Shown piece by piece: positions 52,437 through 60,985 of a DNA stretch of 64,000 nt (position 1 is the first letter of the stretch; the number at the start of each line of letters is the position of its first letter). This DNA is from Ilumatobacteraceae bacterium (GTDB taxonomy: Bacteria > Actinomycetota > Acidimicrobiia > Acidimicrobiales > Ilumatobacteraceae). The notes beneath the pieces were generated by a model. That model was not told where the DNA came from. It saw nothing but the letters and a program-made list of their open reading frames with translations, and made no database searches. Location of the stretch: positions 434,001-498,000 of the forward strand of contig JAWPMO010000001.1 of assembly GCA_033344875.1 (NCBI GenBank), read 5' to 3'. The position numbers and the translations under genes were made by a program.

Positions 52437-52495
52437 ATCCCCCGCGAATCAGTGGCACAATAGAGGCTCCAGAAGTTCCGGGAGCTGAGGACCAG

Positions 52496-53149
52496 ATGCC
52501 GCTCGAAGTCACGACGAATGACGCCAGTTCACTGACCGATGCCGATCTCGACGAGATGGGCTCGATCGAAGGTGCCTTCGACATCGGGGCCATCTCCAAG
52601 GCCAAGGAGGATTGGGTCCTCGCCACGGTCGCCCGGGTCGACGACAAGCTGCACGGCTTCATGTTCTCGACCCTCGAGCGCATCGGCGGCACGCCCTGTG
52701 TGCTGATCGGCATGTTCAGCGTGCGGCGTCACTCCAAGCGCGACACCGTGATGCGCGGATTGATGGGCGAGGCATACCACCGGGCGCTCATGGCGTTCCC
52801 CGACGAGGACGTGGTGGTCGGATCGCGGTTCGTCGGCGCCGACGGACTCGAAGCGTTCGACAAGCTCGACGAGGTCACCCCGGCTCCCGATTCGCAAGCG
52901 GTCGGCGAAGAGCGGGCATGGGGTCGTCGGCTCGCCAAGCGGTTCGGCGTCGACAGCAAGTACGACGCCAAGACGTTCATCGCCTCGAACGGTCAGTCGG
53001 GCTTCCTCGACTTCGAATCGTCCAAACCCGAGAAGCTCGACCCGGATGTCGTCGAGATGTTCTCGAAGCTCAAGCCGAAGTCGTCCGACGTGATGATCGC
53101 GTACGGCTGGACCATGGCCGAAGACCTCGTCAAACTCGGCAAACGCTGA
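52496..53149 (+). CDS. Unrecognised conserved-looking protein
   Basis: A 217 aa soluble protein with no family I recognise. The core (ATVARVDDKLHGFMFSTLERIGGTPCVLIGMFSVRRHSKRDTVMRGLMGEAYHRAL, residues of about 40-95) looks faintly like the middle of a GNAT acetyltransferase fold, but that is only an impression. The N-terminus is acidic. GGAGCTGAGG at 52481-52490 precedes ATG 52496; an upstream in-frame start at 52433 is possible but unsupported. It stands downstream of dnaE. Confidence 0.6.
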   Translation: MPLEVTTNDASSLTDADLDEMGSIEGAFDIGAISKAKEDWVLATVARVDDKLHGFMFSTLERIGGTPCVLIGMFSVRRHSKRDTVMRGLMGEAYHRALMAFPDEDVVVGSRFVGADGLEAFDKLDEVTPAPDSQAVGEERAWGRRLAKRFGVDSKYDAKTFIASNGQSGFLDFESSKPEKLDPDVVEMFSKLKPKSSDVMIAYGWTMAEDLVKLGKR

Positions 53150-53166
53150 GAACGGGCCGAGTGCGG

Positions 53167-53206
53167 CGATCGCTGCGTTGCGCCTCACCGCTCACAGCCC
53201 GAAGGC
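53167..53206 (+). repeat. Direct repeat copy A with hairpin
   Basis: Shares about 36 of 40 bases with copy B at 53330. The core reads GCCTCACCGCTCACAGCCCG. The hairpin ACAGCC-CGAA-GGCTGT (53194-53209) straddles its end. It could be a terminator or a REP-like dispersed repeat. Confidence 0.65.
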
Positions 53207-53329
53207 TGTTCGGGTTCGTCGCGCCTTGCGCTCCCCACACTCGATCCCGTCTCAGAAGATCTGATGCGCAGGTCATGCGCCACTGCGTCGGTGGGGCGGG
53301 TGCACGCTCCTGGGCTCGGGGCACGCCGC

Positions 53330-53369
53330 CGATCACTGCGTTCCGCCTCACCGCTCACAGCCCGGAGGG
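53330..53369 (+). repeat. Direct repeat copy B
   Basis: Matches copy A over 40 bp with about four changes. The hairpin part has drifted to GCCC-GGA-GGGC. Confidence 0.65.
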
Positions 53370-53477
53370 CGATGGCCCGAGCGGGTATGTCGTTTGTGGG
53401 GCCGGGGTCCTGGACTCGCGTCAAACGGCTGGGGCGGCCATCGGTGGGGTTCGAGGGGCGATGGGGGATGATGGGGG

Positions 53478-54125
53478 ATGAGTTCGTTCGGGGGTCGGTC
53501 GTTCGAGGAGGTGGTTCGTGGACGGCGGATGACCCGGGCGTTCCGGACCGATCCGCTGCCCGCCGGGATGCTCGACGAGCTGATCGACCTGGCGAGCCGG
53601 GCGCCCAGCGCCGGCAAGACGCAGGGCTGGCACGCCGTGGCGCTCGAGGGTGATCAGACGTCGACGTTCTGGGACATCACGCTGCCAGAGCCCCGACGAT
53701 CGACGTTCCGGTGGCAGCGTCTGCCCGACGCCCCGGTGATCCTGCTGCCGTTCGCCGATCCGCAGGCATACGTCGACCGATACGCCGAACCGGACAAGGC
53801 TCGTACCGGACTGGGATCGGGCACGGACGCCTGGCCCGTGCCGTACTGGACCATCGACACGTCGATGGCGGTCATGAACCTGCTCCTGGCCGCCGAGGAC
53901 GCGGGGCTCGGCGCGCTGTTCTTCGGTGTGTTCCGCGGCGAAGAACAGCTGCGAGCAGCGATCGGGGTGCCGGCGCGTCTCCAACTGCTGGGGGCCGTCG
54001 CGCTCGGGTACCCGGCAGGAGACCACGACGGCGCCGGCCGCAGCTCGGGGCGGGCGAGGCGTCGGCCCGACGAGATCATCCACCGGGGACGATGGTCGCA
54101 CCCTCCGGCAGCGGACGGCCGGTGA
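53478..54125 (+). CDS. Nitroreductase-family protein
   Basis: A 215 aa FMN-dependent nitroreductase-fold protein: RRMTRAFRTDPLP and ASRAPSAGKTQGWHAV bind the flavin phosphate, with TIDTSMAVMNLLLAAEDAGLGALFFG and LGYPAGDHDG further on. The substrate is unknown; actinobacterial members often use F420 or NAD(P)H. The last 50 bp overlap the convergent DUF255 gene. Start ATG 53478. Confidence 0.85.
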   Translation: MSSFGGRSFEEVVRGRRMTRAFRTDPLPAGMLDELIDLASRAPSAGKTQGWHAVALEGDQTSTFWDITLPEPRRSTFRWQRLPDAPVILLPFADPQAYVDRYAEPDKARTGLGSGTDAWPVPYWTIDTSMAVMNLLLAAEDAGLGALFFGVFRGEEQLRAAIGVPARLQLLGAVALGYPAGDHDGAGRSSGRARRRPDEIIHRGRWSHPPAADGR

Positions 54126-56094
54126 TCCGCTCGTAGAGCGCTTCCGGCGAGCTCGCCGGAAGGTCACACACCGCGTTGCGGCAGACGTACGCATGGCCGG
54201 CGTCGCGGTCGTCCCACAGCGGCGAGTCGAACGGTTCACCCCACGCCAGTACGGCGTCGGGACGCCAGACGGTCTGAGCGACCCGCACCATCGTCGGTTC
54301 GTCGCCGACGATGACGATCTCGACCAGCCCGCGGTGACGGAGCTCGATCGCCAGCAGGGCGTTCGACACCGCGCCCGGCGCGGCATCGATGACCGACGCG
54401 AGGAGCTGCAGGATCCGATCGGCGTGGTTCCGGTATCGGAGGTCGCCGGTGAGCGCCGCCAGCCGGAGCAGCCCATGCGTCGCGGAGGAGTTCGCCGACG
54501 GCGTGGCGTTGTCGTGCAGGTCCTTCTGGCGGACCACGAGGTCGTCGCCGTCCTCGGGCGTCGTGAACAGACCGCCGTCGACGGGGTCCCAGAACCAGTC
54601 GAGCATCGTGTCGGCGGTCTCGCGAGCGGCGTCGATCCAGCGCGCCTCACCGGTGAGTTCCCCGAGCCGGATGAAGGCCTCGACGAGCGCCGCGTGATCC
54701 GCTGCGAGCGCACGGTGTCGTGGCCCGCCGTCGGCGTGCCACGACCGGTACCAACGACCCGACGCATCGCGCAGTTCGGCGAGCAGGAACTCCCCGTTCG
54801 CGACCGCTGCGGCCTTCCAATCGGGGCGCTGCAGCGCAGCGGCCGCATCGGCGAGTGCGGCGAGGAACCATGCGTTCCACTCGGTGATGACCTTGTCGTC
54901 GAGCCCCGGTCGTCGGCGCGAGGATCGTGCGTCGAGGAGCCGGCCGTGTGCCCCGTCGATGTCGGCCGGTCGCGTGAGTTGGCCACGCGCGTGCATCCGG
55001 TTCGGGATCGAGCGACCTTCGAAGTTGCCCTCGTCGGTGATGTTCCACCAGTCGAGGACACGCTCGACGCCGTCGGCGTCCATGTCGGCGAGCGCTTCAC
55101 GGACCTCGGTCGGGGTCCAGGTGGCGAACAGGCCCTCGACGCCGTGACCATCCGCGTCGGGGGAGTCGGCGTCCTCGGCGGCGTAGAAGCCGCCGTCGGG
55201 GTGGCGGAGGTCGCGCAGGACGTACTCGATCGTCTCCTCGACGATCTGGCGGTCGGCCGGCCGGCCGAGCACCGAGTACGCCTCGCGATAGACGCGAACG
55301 AGCATCGCCTGGTCGGTGAGCATCTTCTCGAAGTGCGGCACGAGCCACTCGCGGTCGGTCGAGTAGCGGGCGAACCCGCCACCGATGTGGTCGTACACGC
55401 CCCCGGACGCCATCGCATCGAGGGTGGTCGTCACGACCTGCTTCGCCCCGTCGCCACCGGAGGTCATGAACGCCCGGAGCACGAGTTGGAGATGGTGCGG
55501 CGACGGGAACTTCGGTGCGGTGCCGAACCCGCCCCACTCCTGGTCGAACGCCCCGGCGATCTTCTTCAACGTGTCGTTGATGACATCGAGCGCCGGGATG
55601 GACGCTTTCGGCTGCGTGGCCTTGCCGATGGCGGCGATGATCGAGTTCGCGCTCTGATCGAGTTCGTCTCGGCGCTCGGTCCAGGCCTGACCCAGGGCGT
55701 TCAGCAGTTCCATGAACTGCGGCTTGGGGAGGTACGTCCCGCCCCAGAAGGGGCGTCCCGTCGGGTCGAGCGCCACCGTCATCGGCCAGCCGCCGCGCCC
55801 GGTGATGGCCTGGACCGCGGCCATGTACAGCGCGTCGACGTCGGGCCGTTCCTCGCGGTCGACCTTGATGTTGACGAACCGCTCGTTCATCACGGTGGCG
55901 ACCTCGTCGTCCTCGAAGCACTCGTGCGCCATGACGTGGCACCAGTGGCATGCGGAGTACCCGATCGACAGGATGATCGGAACGTCGCGCTCGCGTGCGG
56001 CGGCGAAGGCTTCGTCGCCCCAGGGGTACCAGTCGACGGGGTTGTCGACGTGTTGGCGGAGGTAAGGCGAGCTCTCGTCGGCGAGGCGGTTCAC
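54076..56094 (-). CDS. DUF255 thioredoxin-domain protein (YyaL-like)
   Basis: A 672 aa cytoplasmic protein. The N-terminal thioredoxin-like DUF255 domain starts NRLADESSPYLRQHVDNPVDWYPW and holds CHWC in GYSACHWCHVMAHECFED. The rest is an alpha/alpha-barrel like N-acylglucosamine epimerases (GGVYDHIGGGFARYSTDREWLVPHFEKMLTDQA). The family (spermatogenesis-associated 20/YyaL) has no settled function. Start GTG 56094. The gene end overlaps the nitroreductase by 50 bp. Confidence 0.92.
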   Translation of the reverse strand: MNRLADESSPYLRQHVDNPVDWYPWGDEAFAAARERDVPIILSIGYSACHWCHVMAHECFEDDEVATVMNERFVNIKVDREERPDVDALYMAAVQAITGRGGWPMTVALDPTGRPFWGGTYLPKPQFMELLNALGQAWTERRDELDQSANSIIAAIGKATQPKASIPALDVINDTLKKIAGAFDQEWGGFGTAPKFPSPHHLQLVLRAFMTSGGDGAKQVVTTTLDAMASGGVYDHIGGGFARYSTDREWLVPHFEKMLTDQAMLVRVYREAYSVLGRPADRQIVEETIEYVLRDLRHPDGGFYAAEDADSPDADGHGVEGLFATWTPTEVREALADMDADGVERVLDWWNITDEGNFEGRSIPNRMHARGQLTRPADIDGAHGRLLDARSSRRRPGLDDKVITEWNAWFLAALADAAAALQRPDWKAAAVANGEFLLAELRDASGRWYRSWHADGGPRHRALAADHAALVEAFIRLGELTGEARWIDAARETADTMLDWFWDPVDGGLFTTPEDGDDLVVRQKDLHDNATPSANSSATHGLLRLAALTGDLRYRNHADRILQLLASVIDAAPGAVSNALLAIELRHRGLVEIVIVGDEPTMVRVAQTVWRPDAVLAWGEPFDSPLWDDRDAGHAYVCRNAVCDLPASSPEALYERITGRPLPEGATIVPGG

Positions 56095-56210
56095 GTGGCG
56101 ACCCTACCGACGACGAGTCCCGTCGTCGCCGCGTCCCGAGCCGGGCGTCGTCGACCGATCACCCTGCCGATGCGCGACCGGTCGGGCGGTTCTCGTGCCA
56201 TCCTGGCGCC

Positions 56211-57356
56211 GTGTCCGTCGTCGCCGCCGTCCTCCTGCTGTTCGTCGGGCTCGTGGGGCTCTTGTCGTCGTGGAATGCCGCGAGGCCCTTGATCGATCCG
56301 ACACGCCGATATTCGCCGTCGTGGCTTCCGGCGATGGTCGTCACGGAGTTGGCGCCGTTCTGGGTGCTCGTGCACCTCGGTGTGCTCGTCGGCGGGCTCG
56401 CTCTGGGCGGCTGGGAGAACTGGGGTGGCCGAATCGGCGTCGGCCTGCTCGCCGCATCGATGATCCTGCTCGGCTGGATCATGATGCGAACGCTGCTCGC
56501 CGTGCGGCGTCTCCGCCGGCTGGTCGACGGCCCAGTCCACCGACCGTCGGGCGTCGCCCGCCTGGTCGGTCGGCCGGTGCGCACACCGCTGGGCGTTCGG
56601 GAGATCGCCGGCCTCGAGTGGCGGCACGGTCTCACCCTCGACCTGATCCGGCCGGACGACGATCGGCGCGAGCTGCCCGTCGTCGTGTACGTGCACGGCG
56701 GTGGATGGACCGGGGGAGGCCCGCAACGACAGGGCCGCGACATGTACCACACACTCGCGCTCGACGGCTGGGCCACGTTGGCGATCAGGTACCCGTTCAC
56801 GCCGCAGGTGACGGTGCTCGACCAGATCGCCGCCGTCCGTGACGCCGTCACGTGGGCCCGCACGCACGGCCCCGATCACGGTGTCGTGCCGACGATGGTG
56901 GTCCTGGCCGGAGGATCCGCCGGCGCGCACCTGGCGACGATGGCCGCCCTCACCCCGGCCGACGACACCCAACGGGTCGCCGGCATCGTCGGGCTGTACG
57001 GCATCTACGACATGGCGAACCGGCACGGGCAGCGTGCGCACTGGGACATGATCCGGCGTGACGTGATGCGGGCAAGCGTCGCCGAGGCACCGCAGCGGTA
57101 CGACGCGGTGTCGCCGCTCGTCCAGAGGTTGTCGGCTGCGCCACCGATGCTGATCGTGCACGGCACCCGCGACACCCTGGTGCCGATCGGTGAGGCGGAG
57201 CAGTTCGTCGAGGCGCTGCGTTCAGCCGGTCGTCCGGTCGACTTCGTGCCAGTCGTCGGCGCCCAGCATGCGTTCGACGCGGTGACGGCACCCGTCCCCC
57301 GAGCCACGGCTGCGGCGATCAGGACGTGGTTGCGGGGTCTCGAGGGAGCGGCCTGA
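56211..57356 (+). CDS. Membrane-anchored alpha/beta hydrolase (esterase)
   Basis: A 381 aa protein with three N-terminal membrane segments (about 3-20, 42-62, 70-92), then an alpha/beta hydrolase of the hormone-sensitive-lipase type. VYVHGGGW forms the oxyanion hole, GGSAGAHLA contains the nucleophile Ser, GTRDTLVP the Asp and AQHAFD the His. It probably hydrolyses esters at the membrane. Start GTG 56211. It is divergent from the DUF255 gene. Confidence 0.87.
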   Translation: MSVVAAVLLLFVGLVGLLSSWNAARPLIDPTRRYSPSWLPAMVVTELAPFWVLVHLGVLVGGLALGGWENWGGRIGVGLLAASMILLGWIMMRTLLAVRRLRRLVDGPVHRPSGVARLVGRPVRTPLGVREIAGLEWRHGLTLDLIRPDDDRRELPVVVYVHGGGWTGGGPQRQGRDMYHTLALDGWATLAIRYPFTPQVTVLDQIAAVRDAVTWARTHGPDHGVVPTMVVLAGGSAGAHLATMAALTPADDTQRVAGIVGLYGIYDMANRHGQRAHWDMIRRDVMRASVAEAPQRYDAVSPLVQRLSAAPPMLIVHGTRDTLVPIGEAEQFVEALRSAGRPVDFVPVVGAQHAFDAVTAPVPRATAAAIRTWLRGLEGAA

Positions 57357-57404
57357 CACCGGGCTCACGGGCGAACCACGAGCGGTGGTCGACCGACCGG
57401 GTGC

Positions 57405-58172
57405 TCAGGCGCCGACGGCGTGGTAGCCGCCGTCGACGTGGATGATCTCGCCGGTCGTGGCGGGGAACCAGTCGGACATCAGCGCGACGCACGCACGTGC
57501 GACGGGTTCGGAATTCTGGACGTCCCATCCGAGTGGCGCACGGCCGTCCCACGTGTCCTCGAAGAGCTTGAATCCGGGGATCGACTTCGCTGCGATCGTC
57601 TTGATGGGGCCGGCCGCGACCAGATTGCAGCGAATCTGCTGTGGTCCGAGTTCGCGTGCGAGGTACCGGGACACGCTCTGCAGCGCGGACTTCGCGACGC
57701 CCATCCAGTTGTACGCGGGCCATGCCTGCTGGTTGTCGAAGTCGAGTCCGACGATCGAGCCGCCCTGGTCCATCAGCGGGACGAAGGCGTCGGCGAGGGT
57801 CTTCAGCGAGTACGTCGAGACGTGCATCGCCACGGCGACATCGTCCCACGGTGCACCGAAGAAGTCGTCGCCGAGGCACGACTCCGGAGCGAAGCCGATG
57901 GCGTGGAGCACACCGTCGACGCGACCCCACTTGGCGGCGACCGCATCGCGGACGGCGTCGACGTGCTCGGGAACGGTGACGTCGAGTTCGAACACGTCGA
58001 TGTCGTCACCGAGCTTGCGTGCCGTTCGCCTGGTCAGGCTGAGGGCGCGGCCGGCGCCGGTGAGCACGATCTCGGCACCTTCCTCGAGGGCGATCTTGGC
58101 GACGCCGAAGGCCAAGGAGGCGTCGGTGAGGACGCCGGTGATCACGAGCTTCTTGCCGTCGAGGATTCCCAT
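57405..58172 (-). CDS. fabI: Enoyl-ACP reductase (FabI/InhA type)
   Basis: A 255 aa NADH-dependent SDR that reduces enoyl-ACP in the last step of fatty-acid elongation. GILDGKKLVITGVLTDASLAFG, HAIGFAPES, GGSIVGLDFD, AYNWMGVAKSAL (catalytic Tyr and Lys), NLVAAGPIKT and the C-terminal DWFPATTGEIIHVDGG track InhA closely. The NADH-binding GVLTDAS is the FabI hallmark. It would be the predicted target of InhA-type inhibitors. Start ATG 58172. It stands alone, divergent from the F420 gene. Confidence 0.93.
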   Translation of the reverse strand: MGILDGKKLVITGVLTDASLAFGVAKIALEEGAEIVLTGAGRALSLTRRTARKLGDDIDVFELDVTVPEHVDAVRDAVAAKWGRVDGVLHAIGFAPESCLGDDFFGAPWDDVAVAMHVSTYSLKTLADAFVPLMDQGGSIVGLDFDNQQAWPAYNWMGVAKSALQSVSRYLARELGPQQIRCNLVAAGPIKTIAAKSIPGFKLFEDTWDGRAPLGWDVQNSEPVARACVALMSDWFPATTGEIIHVDGGYHAVGA

Positions 58173-58266
58173 GCATCGGAACGTAGTCGGCCCGGCACCC
58201 TGGGCCAGAACGTTTGCCGCCGCCGCGATCAGGTGGTCGACCGGTTACGTGTGCCAGGCTCGGTGC

Positions 58267-58944
58267 ATGCGAATCGGTGTGATCGGTGGCAGCGGACCGG
58301 CCGGCAGCAGCCTGGCGGCCCGTCTGGCCAGCGTTGGGTACGAATCGGTGATCGGCTCCCGCTCGAAGTATCGGGCGATGGAGAGCAGGGACTCGTTCGT
58401 CGAGCGGTTCCCCGACCTCGAGGAGTTGCTCGGTTACGGCGACAACGCAACAGCGGCCGATTGTGAGATCGTCGTGATCGCCACCCCGTGGGACTCGGCC
58501 GCGACGATGGCGCAGGATCACGCTGCCTACCTCCGCGGCAAGATCGTCGTCAGCATGGCGAATGCGCTGATCCGTGTGGGGAAGGAGTTCCAGCCGCTCG
58601 TCCCACCCCGCGGGAGCGTCGCCGCGCACGTGCAGGCGGCGGTGCCCGAGAGCCGCGTCGTCGCGGCGTTCCACCATCTCCCGGCGACCGAACTCGGTCA
58701 CATCGGCGATCCGATCGAGAGCGATGTGCTGATCTGCGGCGACGATGCGTCCGCGGTCACCACGATAAGCGAGATGGTCGCGAAGATCCCGGGCTGCCGG
58801 CCGCTCGACGCCGGCGAACTCTCCAACGCGACCGCGATCGAAGCGTTCACGGCCGTGCTGCTGCAGCTGAACGTGCGGTACAAGACCCGGGTCGCCCCGA
58901 AGCTGACGGGAATCAAAGCAGACCCGCGCACGTTGAAGGCCTGA
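58267..58944 (+). CDS. NADPH:F420 oxidoreductase-like protein
   Basis: A 225 aa Rossmann protein like F420H2:NADP oxidoreductase (Fno/NpdG): RIGVIGGSGPAGSSLAARLA at the N-terminus, IGSRSKYRA for NADP phosphate, VVIATPWDS, MANALIRVGKEFQPL, FHHLPATELG and NATAIEAFTAVLLQLN. It may pass hydride between NADPH and F420. Two bases separate it from the mshC-like gene. Start ATG 58267. Confidence 0.85.
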   Translation: MRIGVIGGSGPAGSSLAARLASVGYESVIGSRSKYRAMESRDSFVERFPDLEELLGYGDNATAADCEIVVIATPWDSAATMAQDHAAYLRGKIVVSMANALIRVGKEFQPLVPPRGSVAAHVQAAVPESRVVAAFHHLPATELGHIGDPIESDVLICGDDASAVTTISEMVAKIPGCRPLDAGELSNATAIEAFTAVLLQLNVRYKTRVAPKLTGIKADPRTLKA

Positions 58945-58946
58945 GC

Positions 58947-60074
58947 ATGTCCACCCTCCAGCTCTACGACACGGCGCGGCGCGCCGTCGTGCCCTTCGAA
59001 CCCGGTGAACAGGTGCTGATGTACACGTGCGGGATCACGCCGTACGACGCCACACACCTCGGCCACGCAGCGACGTTCATCTCCTATGACGTGCTGCAAC
59101 GGCACCTGATCGACAAGGGTCACACGGTCAAGTGCGTCCGCAACGTGACCGATGTCGACGACCCGCTGTTCGAGAAGGCTCGCCAACTGGGTGTGCACTA
59201 CCTCGATCTGGCCGCCGCCGAGGAGGCTCGGTTCGAGCGCGACATGGTGGCGCTCAACGCATTGCCGGTCGCATCGACGCCTCGCGCCTCGTCGGCGATC
59301 CCGGACATCCGAGGTTTCATCGGCATGGTGCTCGATCGGGGTTTCGCCTACGAGGCGGGCGGTTCGGTCTACTTCGATGTGACGAAGTTCGACTCGTTCG
59401 GTTCGCTGAGCAACTACACCGAAGCAGAGATGCTGGAGTACGCGAAGCAGCGCGGCGGGCAGGTCGACGACCCGAACAAGCGGCATGCGCTCGACTTCGT
59501 CCTGTGGCATCCGTCGGCCGACGACGAACCGGCATGGGACACGATGTGGGGCTCGGGGCGGCCGGGCTGGCACATCGAGTGCAGCGCTCTGGCGTTGCGC
59601 GAGCTCGGCACGACGATCGACCTGCACGGAGGCGGCGCCGACCTGATCTTCCCGCACCACGAGAGCGAGCGGGCGCAGTCCGAGGCGGCGACGGGCGAAC
59701 CGTTCGTGAAGCACTGGATGCACACGGCCCTCATCAGCATGGACGGTCAGAAGATGTCGAAGAGCCTCGGCAACCTCGTGTTCGTCGACGGCCTCCGGGA
59801 GGAGTACGACCCGATGGCGATCCGCCTCGGCCTGATCGAGCACCACTACCGCGTCGAGTGGGAATGGGACGACGGGCTGATGCCGCGCAACCAGCGTCGC
59901 CTCGACACGTGGCGCGCTGCCGCCGACGGCACGCCCGGCGACGTGCTCGACGAGGTGCGCGAGCGACTCGACGACGACCTCGACTCGCCCGGAGCCGTGG
60001 CGGCGGTCGACGCGGCCGCCGCGCGTGGCGAATCGACGCGTGCCGCCGCGACGCTGCTCGGTGTCGAGTTCTGA
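58947..60074 (+). CDS. mshC: Cysteine:GlcN-Ins ligase MshC-like
   Basis: A 375 aa protein of the class I synthetase fold. MYTCGITPYDATHLGHAATF with zinc Cys and HLGHA, GWHIECSALAL, FPHHESE and KMSKS in GQKMSKSLGNLV mark the CysS/MshC branch. The GITPYDATHLGHAAT sequence and the LLGVEF ending match MshC, which joins cysteine to glucosaminyl-inositol in mycothiol synthesis, rather than CysS, which usually reads GPTVYD and has a tRNA-binding tail. Other mycothiol genes are not in the window. Start ATG 58947. Confidence 0.85.
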   Translation: MSTLQLYDTARRAVVPFEPGEQVLMYTCGITPYDATHLGHAATFISYDVLQRHLIDKGHTVKCVRNVTDVDDPLFEKARQLGVHYLDLAAAEEARFERDMVALNALPVASTPRASSAIPDIRGFIGMVLDRGFAYEAGGSVYFDVTKFDSFGSLSNYTEAEMLEYAKQRGGQVDDPNKRHALDFVLWHPSADDEPAWDTMWGSGRPGWHIECSALALRELGTTIDLHGGGADLIFPHHESERAQSEAATGEPFVKHWMHTALISMDGQKMSKSLGNLVFVDGLREEYDPMAIRLGLIEHHYRVEWEWDDGLMPRNQRRLDTWRAAADGTPGDVLDEVRERLDDDLDSPGAVAAVDAAAARGESTRAAATLLGVEF

Positions 60075-60134
60075 CCGCGCCGCAGCTTCACGGAGAATCA
60101 ACCTGCCGGGCCACCCGGCGACACCCGGGTGTTC

Positions 60135-60140
60135 TACAGT
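60135..60140 (+). promoter_or_regulatory. -10 box for the acyltransferase gene
   Basis: TACAGT followed by 6 bp and ATG 60147; no Shine-Dalgarno sequence is seen. This supports ATG 60147 and a leaderless transcript. Confidence 0.4.
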
Positions 60141-60146
60141 GCGGGC

Positions 60147-60899
60147 ATGGGTGACCAGCCGGGGGCGAGCAAGCTGCAGGCCCGTACGCGCACGGTCCTC
60201 CGCCCCCTCGCGAAGCGAGCGTGGAACATCGAAACGGTGGGCTACGAGCGTCTGCCGGCGGTCGGCCCGGCGATCCTGTGCCCGAACCACATCAGCTTCC
60301 TCGACTCCGCGGTGCTGATGCTGACGATGCCGCGCAACATCAGCTTCGTCGGCAAGGCCGAGTACATGGACGACTGGAAGACGAAGTACGTGTTCCCGGC
60401 GATGGGCATGATCCCGATCGACCGGTCGGGCGGCAGCAAGAGCCAGGCCGCGCTCGACACCGCCGCCGAAGTGCTGCGCCGCGGCGAACTCTTCGGGATC
60501 TACCCGGAAGGCACCCGCAGCCGTGACGGCGACCTGTACAAGGCCCGCACCGGTGCCGCCCGCCTGGCGATGAGCATCGGTTGCCCGATCTTCCCGGTCG
60601 GCATCACCGGGACCGACGTGATCCAGCCGATCGGCTCGAACATGCCGAAGCTCGGCAAGTCGTGTCGCATCCAGATCGGGCGCCCGGTTCGCCCCGAGCG
60701 GTACGCCGGTCGGGGTGCCGAACACCTGTCCTGGCGTTCGATGATGGACGAGGTCATGTTCGAGATCCGTGACATGACGGGTCAGACGTACCACAACGTG
60801 TACTCGGGCGAGCGTGAAGCGGCCGATCGCGAGCCCGGTCGGGTCGGCACGGTGACCGACGGTCCGGTTGCCGACCGCGAACTCGTCTCCGCCGGCTGA
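60147..60899 (+). CDS. 1-acylglycerol-3-phosphate acyltransferase (PlsC family)
   Basis: A 250 aa membrane-associated acyltransferase. The NHxSxxD motif is NHISFLD (about 50-56), followed by FVGKAEY and YPEGTRSRDG, which bind glycerol phosphate. It makes phosphatidic acid from lysophosphatidic acid, or a related transfer. ATG 60147 is supported by the -10 box; GTG 60129 is in frame but would overlap the box. The last 30 residues are polar and vary from typical PlsC. Confidence 0.88.
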   Translation: MGDQPGASKLQARTRTVLRPLAKRAWNIETVGYERLPAVGPAILCPNHISFLDSAVLMLTMPRNISFVGKAEYMDDWKTKYVFPAMGMIPIDRSGGSKSQAALDTAAEVLRRGELFGIYPEGTRSRDGDLYKARTGAARLAMSIGCPIFPVGITGTDVIQPIGSNMPKLGKSCRIQIGRPVRPERYAGRGAEHLSWRSMMDEVMFEIRDMTGQTYHNVYSGEREAADREPGRVGTVTDGPVADRELVSAG

Positions 60900-60985
60900 T
60901 CGACCGCTGTGGCGTCGGGTTTCCTGCGCCACCTCGAAACGGAGCCGACCGACCTCACCGGTCGCTGCCTAGACTTTTCGACGTC

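Larger units (their letters stand above)
53150..53477. other. 328-bp gene-free gap with two diverged 40-bp direct repeats
   Basis: Between the unrecognised gene and the nitroreductase gene I see no credible gene. Two copies of a 40-bp sequence lie at 53167-53206 and 53330-53369, differing at about four positions and 163 bp apart. The first contains the stem ACAGCC-CGAA-GGCTGT (53194-53209), the second a shorter GCCC-GGA-GGGC. The rest is GC-rich with no motif I recognise. Confidence 0.6.

Noticed and set aside
53421-55418. A 665-codon frame overlapping the DUF255 gene on the same strand.
   Set aside because: Out-of-frame shadow; the DUF255 frame carries all family motifs.
58698-60932. A 744-codon frame antisense to the mshC-like and acyltransferase genes.
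   Set aside because: Shadow of complete genes on the plus strand.
60900-60985. A T-box before thrS, as seen in Firmicutes.
   Set aside because: The gap is too short and lacks the AGGGTGGNACCGCG motif.
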